Assembly (NCBI GenBank): GCA_019787685.1
Contig: JAHNUO010000001.1
Span: 1,178,001 to 1,242,000 of the forward strand
Reading direction: 5' to 3'
Source: Chiua virens
Taxonomy: Eukaryota > Basidiomycota > Agaricomycetes > Boletales > Boletaceae
DNA length: 64,000 nt
This document shows, one piece after another, positions 56,354 through 64,000 of the stretch (positions are counted from its first letter, which is position 1; each line of letters opens with the position of its first letter). The position numbers and the translations under genes are program-made. Below the pieces are notes generated by a model. The model had not been told where the DNA came from, ran no database searches, and saw nothing but the letters and a program-made list of their open reading frames with translations.

Positions 56354-57151
56354 ACTCGTTTGGGTCCGATTCGAACGTTGTACTAGGCTATTCGAAATCA
56401 CGAAGCAGAATAATCTGGTTATCTATTTGCTATCATTCGTTTGGTCGATCAAAATGATGACGACGTGAAAACGTTTCCTTCAGTTGCCGTTACTCCCGGG
56501 ATGATCCACTTTGCCTGCCATAATCATGCTACAGGTAATTATTCACTGTCGCCACCTGGTTGATCGTTCGAAAGTCTTCCTATACGTGCATATCTGACCC
56601 ACTTTCACCTTCCTGACACTTATTTGAGAATGCCATCGGAGTGGTACTATTGATGAAGCTCGAGCATGAATGAAAAAGTTGGCCAGAAATGTGTGTTGGA
56701 CTCGGGTTGGGAACGTTGCAAGCATCGATATCTTTGCTTAGTAAAGATATGTTTGGTACACATTTTCGACTACCCTCAAATTAATTGGCCTTGCCCTTTA
56801 CCGACTTGTGTGATAGTAGTACGTCTTTTCTAACTGTCCGACACTTGTTTTCAACTGTAGCTACCATTATGAGGAATATGTAAACTGTATAATTGGTATC
56901 TTCACTGACAGTCTGACATTTGTTATGCACTCAGCCTACTGTTATAAAGAATATATAAAGCTGTACCAGACTGGTCAACATTGCCGGCCATTACCAAATC
57001 CCATGATGTGTGTCATTACTGACTGTTTGATACTTATTCTTCACCAGACCTACTGTTGCAAAGTAATAATAAGACCTTTTTACCATTATATAATTTAGCT
57101 TTCTTCAGAATGTATTATAAGGCATTGTCAGAAAATCTGCGGTCTCGTGAT
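56354..57151. other. AT-rich right margin of the island with decayed repeats
   Basis: No gene is seen here. The stretch is clearly more AT-rich than neighbouring genes and contains the degenerate repeat array listed separately. It ends at the HODM junction TATT (57151-57154). Confidence 0.5.
56831..57075 (+). repeat. Three degenerate copies of a roughly 58-bp unit
   Basis: Each copy has the pattern ACTGxCxGxxACxTTGTT, CAC/AACT, then CTACTGTTATAAAGAAT-like sequence: copy 1 about 56831-56890, copy 2 about 56905-56966, copy 3 about 57018-57073. Spacing is irregular (about 74 and 112 bp). Confidence 0.55.
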
Positions 57152-58094
57152 ATTAATCAGCGCAAGAAACTCTACGCGAAGCACGGCAAGCTTATCATTG
57201 ACGAACTTCCCGGTAGTGAAGAGGCGTCAAGGGAATGCATGGAGATGGTCATCCAACATGTTTGTCAGAGATATCCCAACCAGTTTTACTACGACAACTG
57301 GACGAGCATGTTCTCCAACAACATCCTTGGGACCAAGGTCGACACCCGTACTGTTCACCCTCTCGTATTTTTTCTGGAAAACATTCCGGAAGACTTTATG
57401 TTCGTGCAGGAGGATCCCGAGACTGGTTTATACGTCTTGCGAGCCGGCGTGTCGACCTCAGCCGTTGGGTGGAATATCAGTCAGAAGATAGGAAAACCTC
57501 TGAACCGGATTCACGGCCCGGTCCCTGATTACAAGGAGAAGATGGAATTTTCGATGGACAGGTGAGGTCATTCCATAGCTCTGACCCGATCCTTTCACTG
57601 ACGTTGATGGTTTTGATAGATATTTCTCCAAGATGACTTGCGATAAACCCATACAACGTGGTTCTTGGGGTCTCGAGGTTGGAGAACCACTGTTCCTCCA
57701 GACAGACGAAGCAGAGTGGCAAGCTCGCCAGATGCAGGATCCTGAGCTGTCACTCTCCGACATATACTTGCGTGTCGACTGGCAGATATTACGGCGCTTG
57801 CCCAAGACCCGTGCTATCGTTTTCGACTTTAAAGCCCTTTTCACCCCAATAACTGATTTCCGGCGGGAGCCTTATATCCCAAAGCTCGTCCTAAAGGTGT
57901 TGCTCGAGGGGAACAAGTCGATCATGGAGTACAAGGGAACACGGCATGTCGAGCATAAGATCGTACCTATTCTCAGGGAATGGGCGCAGGAGCAAGAGGA
58001 GAAAGGACTTGTTCCAAAGGACTGGGAAGAAAGAACTCTGGACGAGGACCCGTTTTATCCGGGATGGAAGGATCACTACCCAATGCACGCATAA
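57152..58094 (+). pseudogene. 3' part of the DUF3445 / HODM-like heme oxidoreductase
   Basis: This is the C-terminal piece of the gene broken at 40683. Family sequence starts at ATT/AAT (57152-57157; INQRKKLYAKHGKLIIDELP) and continues ECMEMVIQHVCQRYPNQFYY, FFLENIPEDFMFVQEDPETG, LRAGVSTSAVGWNISQKIGK and IHGPVPDYKEKMEFSMDR. An intron (57562-57619) leads to YFSKMTCDKPIQRGSWGLEV, the conserved WGLEV-type core, then LRVDWQILRRLPKTRAIVFD. The C-terminus ends GWKDHYPMHA with TAA at 58092-58094. From 57155 there are 882 coding bases, 294 codons with the stop. Added to the 111 upstream codons this gives about 404 residues, near the usual family length. No stop or frameshift was seen in this half. It lacks its own start and leader. 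Confidence 0.85.
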
Positions 58095-58379
58095 GACATG
58101 TTTAGTGTCACTAGCTCAACTAACAGTATGTCAACGAGTTCACATTCTTCCTCTGCGTCTGGAACAAGGGATATAGTCACGGTTCTGTATCGACAGGATG
58201 CGAACCTATTTTACCCGGATGGAAGGAACCGCTACCTAGTGTAATGCGCAGGACATGTGTATATCAATTTAATCTTCTCCCATCAGTTCAGCAAGTTCAC
58301 GTTCTTCCTCCTCTGTTAACTCGTCCGTCGATGCATTATCTGCGGGTTCCGGAACAGCGGATATGACCACTGATTCTGT
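58041..58379. repeat. Tandem duplication across two convergent gene ends
   Basis: Block A (58041-58188) contains the real HODM end (CGTTTTATCCGGGATGGAAG) and a decayed copy of the WD40 gene end (CACATTCTTCCTCTGCGTC). Block B (58194-58379) contains a decayed HODM end (CTATTTTACCCGGATGGAAG) and the real WD40 end (CACGTTCTTCCTCCTCTG). Block A lacks about 36 bp present in B. Confidence 0.7.
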
Positions 58380-60030
58380 CCTGCGGGTAGGATTCTCGGG
58401 CGTGGAGGTGGCGAGCTCTGAAAGATTCGTGGTCATTGGATCCGAATGCGTCCGAGAAATCTGTGTTTACCACTAAAGCGCCATTTGCGTATGGTCCCAT
58501 CTAGACTTGTGGACACGATCCACGGCTCGATCCTAGTCTGACCAGCTTTGTTTTTACTCGAGCGTATCCAGAGCCTGACGGCCATTACATCGTGCCAATG
58601 GGCATCGATCTCTCCAAGCATTTCGGGTTCAGATAAGGTGGAGACGTCGTATAGACGAATTACATCCCCATAAGCACTGACGACGTAGGGCTCCGCAAGG
58701 GGCGTAAGCGAGAGTGGGAGAACAGCACGAACTGGGAGCGAGTGATTGAGTGGAGGAATCGGTTTCGTGGTTGGATCAGATGGATAGGGGATAATCTGGA
58801 CAGTTTCGTCGGAAGATGCTTGAAAAATGCTTGATCAGACGCAGAAGGAAAAACAATATTAATGTTCATCACCCGTCCAGATTTGGCCGTCTCCGTAACG
58901 AATCTCAGTGATCCTCGTTCGGTGGTGGTTCAATGTATCTTGCACATCGCCTCGCCATCGCGGGTTGGTTCCCGATTCTTTGTCGAGCTTCCATATCTTG
59001 ATGACACCCATCGTGTCTGCAGTCATCAATGTGACCGATGTCTCGGAATGAGCAACACCAGTTAAACATTCGACGGGGCGACTATGTGCGGAAATTGATC
59101 CCGCAGTTTTGAGTCTCCCCTCCCAGACGTCAGTGAGGTCCCTTGCATGCTGTTTGGTCAACACAACATCCAAAATCAAATGTACACCTACCAAAATCGA
59201 ACAAGCTTATCCGAACTACTCGACACCAACAGTCTAGCGGTCGGGAATACGAATAAGCACTTAACGAAATCATCGTGTGCAACAGTTGAAGATATCAATC
59301 CTTTTGTCTGTAACCATTACGACGGTGGATCAGAAACGCGAAAACGCGAAAAACGATAACGACGCCGCACGTCTGTGTTCCACACTTTGATGGTCTATGG
59401 GTATAGTTCAGTGCCATTACGATAGACAAGGCAAACGTCGACAAGCCTTGTCCCAAGATCCAGTAAGAAGCACCGGGCCAGACGTGGTACTACCCTTGAA
59501 GAAGGCCAAGCAAGTGACGGGGGCAGTATGACCCTTGTATATTTGCAAGGTGTTACCTGACTGGTATCGGGATTCGGCAAACGCGCAATTGGAGACGACG
59601 CGTAGTCCTTGCCTCTAAATCAATCTTCTTGGCAACATGCGTGTTCTCAGCAATCCACGCCTCGTTGCCTTCGATATGTATATCCAATGCCATACCCGCC
59701 AGACGAATCGGCCGGCCCAGCTTCTTTGTTCTTTCCGACTTTTGTCGGCGAGCCTGAGGGGGCGGTTGAGGGTACTATCATGGATGACTGGAACAAATTG
59801 CGTACTTCGTTTATCACGAGCTCTGCTTCGGATCTGAGCAGAACTGTGTCGTTCATAGTCTGTAGTGAAGTATGTCTGGTCGTTTGAAGTTGAAGGTCGC
59901 TAGTGTCCAATGCAGAAATTAGGTAAATTCGGAGGACTAATCGGTGTGACTCTCGCCAGCGATTATCTAATCTAATCTCTTCCCAAAATTCATCATTGGA
60001 TGAAGCGCTGGCGACGTATAATTTAGGCAC
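58269..60030 (-). CDS. WD40-repeat protein, conserved in basidiomycetes; N-terminus unresolved
   Basis: Recognisable exons read, in order, KLYVASASSNDEFWEEIRLD, RSEAELVINEVRNLFQSSM, GMALDIHIEGNEAWIAENTH, LQIYKGHTAPVTCLAFF, LLTGSWDK then TIKVWNTD, LLVSSSSDKLVRFW, ISAHSRPVECLTGV, TMGVIKIWKLDKE, RTRITEIRYGDGQIWT, EIDAHWHDVMAVRLWIR and TSLDGTIRKWRFS. The tail TEEEERELAELMGED ends at TAA 58269-58271. About seven WD units are present, so a propeller is expected. One intron (59446-59395) must use a GC donor. No ATG was found in frame ahead of the first exon; an open stretch up to about 60200 (DTYRAIAVTSWSADDVHLL) may belong to it or to another gene. Partner and function are unknown. Confidence 0.75.
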
Positions 60031-60609
60031 GTTGACAAGGACCTTGAAGAGGGTCCATCAAGGAAGAAATTTAGGATAGAACAATCCATCCAAGATCTTC
60101 CTCCTTAGTCTCGTTCAGTAGATGAACATCGTCAGCTGACCAAGATGTTACTGCAATTGCTCGATATGTGTCCCGGATCTGAGTGCCATGTGGACACAGA
60201 AATACCAAGGACAACCACAACGGAACGGTGGTGGTGCTTAATTGTGACTATCTCCTGAACATCAAATATAATGAAGCTAGCAGTGGCACGCAGAGCACAA
60301 TGGTCCGGGGATGACGATGACGAAGAAGACACGCCGGGACACGTCATGGACTTCTTCGCAAGCGAGGAGGATATTATGGGTGCAGTAAAGACAAAAGCAG
60401 CCGCAGCACCGTGACCGTGATGGTGGAATGCACGGACCCAAGCGTCGAATGCCACCACTAATCCTCCTTTAATCCAGCGTAATGAATCATTGTCCTTTGC
60501 TTGCAATGTTCTCGTGCATCTATAGAGTACTAGTATTGTAATCAAAATCCTACCTTGGGCTAAGGACGTCACTATCTAATCTAATCTCTCCAGAGTCGAC
60601 GCGTCAGGA
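60031..60609. other. Unresolved region between the WD40 gene and the 60610 gene
   Basis: About 580 bp between two divergently oriented genes. It may hold the missing first exon of the WD40 gene (minus strand, 60065-60200) and a small acidic plus-strand ORF (60271-60414). A 14-base direct repeat, ATCTAATCTAATCT, occurs at both 59967 and 60572 (TCTAATCTAATCTCT), flanking the region. Confidence 0.4.
60271..60414 (+). CDS. Tentative 47-residue acidic small ORF
   Basis: ATG-initiated MKLAVARRAQWSGDDDDEED, then HVMDFFASEEDIMGAVKT and an Ala-rich end. The amino-acid composition looks protein-like, whereas the antisense frame is a His/Ala/Ser low-complexity string. I recognise no homologue. It could be a small gene, part of a longer spliced gene, or chance. 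Confidence 0.25.
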   Translation: MKLAVARRAQWSGDDDDEEDTPGHVMDFFASEEDIMGAVKTKAAAAP

Positions 60610-61474
60610 ATGAGCAAACGTCTCGCATCATTCAAAGGCCCATCGACGCCGACGTCCTCTCCCGTCCTACAACCCATCCAATCCGTCAACCCTCCCTCCC
60701 CGTCTCGCCCGTTCGAGTCCACATTCCACCGGAGGCTGAGGACGCTCCTCCAAGAACTACGTTCGATTTCACAGACATGGGACGACCTCGTGCTCGTCGA
60801 CGGGCTCAAAGCGGCGCGTACGTTGGTGGACACTAGAACCGAGCTCGAGTGGGTCCCGTTCATATCCATCTCCCGCCTGGTCTTCTCCTAATCGCATGCT
60901 TCGTGCGTCAGTAATACCCTTGCTCTGCTTCCTGGGGGTAACCAGCCACACTTTGAGATCGTTGGTCCCAAGCTCGCCATCATGGATAACAGCATAGAAC
61001 AGCTCGATGGGGTTGCTTCTAAATTGGTAAGATTTGATTCTACGGGAAAGGATTATCAACTGATAGTCCATAGCAAAAGCTGTTGCGCCGCATGAGCACC
61101 GTGCTAGACAACTTGGAAATATTGTACCATGAAGCTCAAAAGACGAAAGGGACCAGGTGGTGCCAGGAAGAAGCGCTTTGGGTCTCCTGGCCACTCGAGA
61201 AATTTGGTGTGTTGCCATCCTTGTAACGGTATTTCTTCCCATCTGATGCTATTGTGCAGTAAAATCTGTGGCAGATGTCGAGCCGCCATACCATCGGTCC
61301 CTCGCACTCATCAAGAACATCATAGATAGACTACGGACTCACTCCGTCACTTTCGAGGCGTCTAGAGACGCTGTCTCTCAGTGGGTCGAGCAACCATATC
61401 TCGTTGAAGATGGATGGGAAGCTAAATGGGAAGATCTCTGTGCAGTCGAGATAGAAAGGTGGGATGCAAGGTAA
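60610..61474 (+). CDS. Conserved basidiomycete protein of unknown function (helical)
   Basis: The ATG at 60610 opens a Ser/Pro-rich N-terminus, then a helical region: TFHRRLRTLLQELRSISQTW and DDLVLVDGLKAARTLVDTRT. A short intron is spliced as GA|T into DNTLALLPGGNQPHFEIVGP. After another intron come KLLRRMSTVLDNLEILYHEA, WCQEEALWVSWPLEKF, YHRSLALIKNIIDRLRTHSV and a Trp-rich C-terminus (QWVEQPYLVEDGWEAKWEDL) ending RWDAR. Four exons, mostly alpha-helical. I recognise it as a conserved protein type but not its function. The 61474 stop faces the SYF1 stop 40 bp away. Confidence 0.65.
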
Positions 61475-61514
61475 CACAACATAAAGACAGTCTTAGAGTA
61501 CACAACACAATTCG

Positions 61515-64000
61515 TTACGAGTCTTCTTCGTCTGATATCTGGATCTCATCTGCATTGACTTCCTGCTGAGTTGCTTGTGTCTCCTCTCCTTCCGGTGGTG
61601 GAAGCGCTGTTTTCTTGGCAGCAACGAATGCCGGCCCTTTGACTGCACCGGCTTGCTGTTCAGCAGCAGCCATAGCATCAGCTGGTGGAGCGACGGGCTC
61701 CGCCGGTGCTCCATTTTGCTTGGCTGACAGGGTCTGTGCAGCGAGATAGGAAGCTTCGGTGTTAAATTGAGCTTGAACACTCCGCTTAATCCGTAGCATC
61801 TCTCGGAAAGTGTCTTCGGAACCGGTTTCGATCTCGAAGCTGTTCCACACTTCCCAGAATTTGGGGTTGACGCGTGGGTCACAGAATTGCGAGGCGTGAG
61901 CGTAAATTGCACGAGCACGGTCGATTTCCCCAAGCTTCCGCTCGAGAGCAGCGAAGCGCAGGGACATTTCTGCAGTTTGCTTGTCCGGCAGAACCTCTAG
62001 TGCTCGTTCGTATATGGGTCGCGTTGCTGGAAGGCCGTAGTTCGCAGTAGCCTTCGCAATGTATATAGTGTACATCTGTTATCGTTCAGTATTCGCAGAT
62101 TGTTCGTCTGGTTATAAAGTGCGTGTACCTCAAACTTGTCTTCATCGGCCACTACTTGCGCAGCTCGCTCATAGATAGACATAGCACGCTTCGCCAAGCC
62201 ATAATCTTCCTCCAGCTTCCCATACATGAGGAACAATGGTTTGCAAGCCTTGGGTTGACATTTCTCTAGTGCCTGCTCAAAGAGGTCTCGAGACCGTTCT
62301 AGCTTGGATCCCCCCTAAGTAGAAGTCAATCAGAGTCCGATAAAAAGGGTGATATGCCCAACGTACATATCGTTTAACGAATTTAGACAAGTAAATATTC
62401 CAGATTTCGAATGAGATGGGGAAAGTGAACAGCTCCGTCCCACGCTCGTATATCTGCCAGTCGAAGGTCATTACACTGGGAAGGATCGAAGGTGGCAACT
62501 CACCCTGAAGCTGTCCTCCCAGTATTGGTTCTCCTCCAAGAAAGCGGCGTAGTTGACTATGATTTGCGCATTCGCAATCTTGAGGCCCATGATCTTCTCA
62601 TAAATGGCCTTAGCTGATTCAACAGTGCCTATCGACTCTTCCAAGTCAACGTAGAACGACCAAAGTTTCAATGACTTGAACAGTCGCGCTTGGATAGGCA
62701 GTGACTAAGAGAGTTGTCAGTGCTCTGAATCAGTTGCCAGGAGGTTGACATACGTGGTCATGGTAGTTGATTTTTGTGTTCTTTGGGATAACAGCCGCTC
62801 GTTGCATAACTCGAATAGCCTCGTCATAATTGCTACGCATTGTTAGTACATTTAGAGTATCACAACCAAGAAAAATCCTACCCTTGACGAAGTTCCATTT
62901 CTGCCCAATCGCACCAAATTTCGGCAAGGTCTTCGACAGTCTTGAAATTAACTTTTGTTGCCTTCTCGAGGATTTTGCGAGTGCTGTCCAGATCAGGCTC
63001 CGCTGCACCGGAAACGCCCCCTTCTTCATAAAACCTCGCGAAGTTGATATATAGGCGGTGGAAATTAGCTGTAGCCCTGCGAGGCTGGATAGTTTCCAGT
63101 GCTTTGGTGTATGTTTCAGCGACCTGGCAGTCGATGAGCGTCAATAAATTCAAGGATAGCCTAGACACTTCGTACCCGATCGTCATCTTCACCCCACAAT
63201 GCCACCCGCTTCTCCCATTCTTGCACGTCGTTAGGATTTCTCCTCAAAAGGACATCATTGAGAAGAAATGGTCTTCGATCCATTAATGCCTCGAATTCCT
63301 TCATTTTGACGTCCAGCTCGCGTTCGGTCTCCTTTGCATCTTCTTCGTCCTCGTCTTCGTCCGGCTCCTCTAAGCTTGCCATGAGGGCGCTGAGAAGCGA
63401 CTCGGTGAACTGCACATACGCATCGAAGATCTGGGTGAAGTCCCTGACAGTAAGAACCGATGCAATACCAGCTTCAAACGTGCTGTTTGCACGGTCGAAT
63501 TCGCCACGTTTGATCCAATATGTCGCGAGTCCACTCCATAAACGGCCAGCTTGGTCTTTGTAGACCTCGAGACCGTCTTTGTGGATGATGCGTTCGATGT
63601 TCAACTTTCGCTTGCTAAGAGGATCTTCGTCCTCGTCGTATGTAGGGAGTGGCTTTCCATCTGCTGAGACAGGTACAGCCGGGCCAGCTACACGGACAAG
63701 TTGGCCATCCACGGAGGCAGGTTCGTGGGGCTGAGCATTCTGAGTTTCCGTTTCAGCGTCAGCTTTGGCGTTTGCCTCATTTGATTGCACGGTGTCGGCG
63801 ACGTCGAGACCGACCTCATCGGAGAAGCGCTCAACGACATCGATGAAGTCTCCGAGGAGCTGGTACGGACTCTTTCCCTCCGGACTGGTGTATTCACCTC
63901 GCGCTGCTTTCCTCGCCAAGGACAACAAAAGCTTCGCGGCCTCCAAGGGTCTCGGGGCGGAGTCGGCGAGTGAGAGGAGGATGGAAGCGTAGTGCTCAGT
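61515..64000 (-). CDS. SYF1: Pre-mRNA-splicing factor SYF1, N-terminus beyond the window
   Basis: SYF1 is a HAT-repeat scaffold of the Prp19-associated (NTC) complex in the spliceosome. The minus-strand reading enters at 64000 and contains AKLLLSLARKAARGEYTSPE, IERIIHKDGLEVYKDQAGRL, WSGLATYWIKRGEFDRANST and FEAGIASVLTVRDFTQIFDA. Then come MDRRPFLLNDVLLRRNPNDV, further HAT units such as LWSFYVDLEESIGTVESAKA, YGLAKRAMSIYERAAQVV and YGLPATRPIYERALEVLPDK, and FWEVWNSFEIETGSEDTFRE. The variable C-terminal tail ends IQISDEEDS at 61515. About seven introns are within view. The first part of the protein (roughly 200-250 residues) is missing. Confidence 0.93.

Larger units (their letters stand above)
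40684..57154. mobile_element. 16.5 kb accessory/transposon island splitting the HODM-like gene
   Basis: The two halves of the oxidoreductase gene bracket this block. TATT occurs at both junctions (40680-40683 and 57151-57154), as expected of a 4-bp target duplication. ATCACG follows the left junction (40684 on) and appears in inverted orientation just inside the right one (57145-57150), too short to prove terminal repeats. Contents are a Plavaka transposase gene, a 7.3 kb inverted-repeat segment with three lineage-specific ORFs, an F-box/LRR-like gene, a minisatellite, a DUF6698-like gene and a decayed repeat array. Whether it came as one unit or by successive nested insertions is not resolved. 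Confidence 0.6.

Noticed and set aside
40684..57154. A 16.5 kb intron in the HODM-like gene
   Set aside because: Introns here are about 45-60 nt, no donor or acceptor sits at the junctions, and the block contains several independent genes on both strands.
1..64000. tRNA, rRNA or CRISPR-like arrays
   Set aside because: I looked for B-box GGTTCGAATCC-type motifs and regular spaced repeats and found none convincing. A covariance-model scan would be needed to exclude a tRNA.

Overview
This is a contig from a filamentous fungus, most likely a mushroom-forming basidiomycete (Agaricomycetes). Genes are dense and on both strands. They are cut by many introns of about 45-60 nt with GT/AG ends. There is a complete fungal-type elongation factor 3, an uninterrupted set of conserved eukaryotic housekeeping genes, and a mobile island of Agaricomycete-typical families (Plavaka transposase, DUF6532-like and DUF6698-like proteins). 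I cannot name the species.

Left housekeeping block (1-40292). In order: V-ATPase subunit a (3' part only), eEF3, an M50B-like membrane metalloprotease, CWC22, a LACTB2-type metallo-beta-lactamase, an ITFG1/TIP-like membrane protein, the SCYL2 pseudokinase, 3-hydroxyisobutyrate dehydrogenase, an atypical NAD-epimerase-like protein, a cytochrome b561 protein, a GBF1/Gea Sec7 Arf-GEF, proteasome alpha-4, a ZUP1/UfSP-family (C78) protease, TFB3/MAT1, the PKA catalytic subunit, SSF1, holocytochrome c synthase and nitronate monooxygenase. Many neighbours are divergent pairs with 50-210 bp between starts, or convergent pairs with 70-250 bp between stops.

Accessory island (about 40684-57154). A DUF3445/HODM-like oxidoreductase gene is split. 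Its first 111 codons lie at 40293-40683 and its last 293 codons at 57155-58094. The two parts join in frame without gap or overlap, and TATT occurs at both junctions. The 16.5 kb between them holds an apparently intact Plavaka transposase gene, a 7.3 kb segment bounded by inverted repeats that encodes three lineage-specific proteins (one with a homopolymer frameshift) and contains a smaller inverted-repeat structure, an F-box/LRR-like gene, a 130-bp-period minisatellite, a DUF6698-like gene and a decayed repeat array at the right junction.

Right block (57155-64000). This holds the HODM 3' part, a convergent WD40 gene (their facing 3' ends have been tandemly duplicated), a conserved protein of unknown function, and the splicing factor SYF1 (runs off the right edge). 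I saw no rRNA, convincing tRNA, CRISPR array or viral gene.
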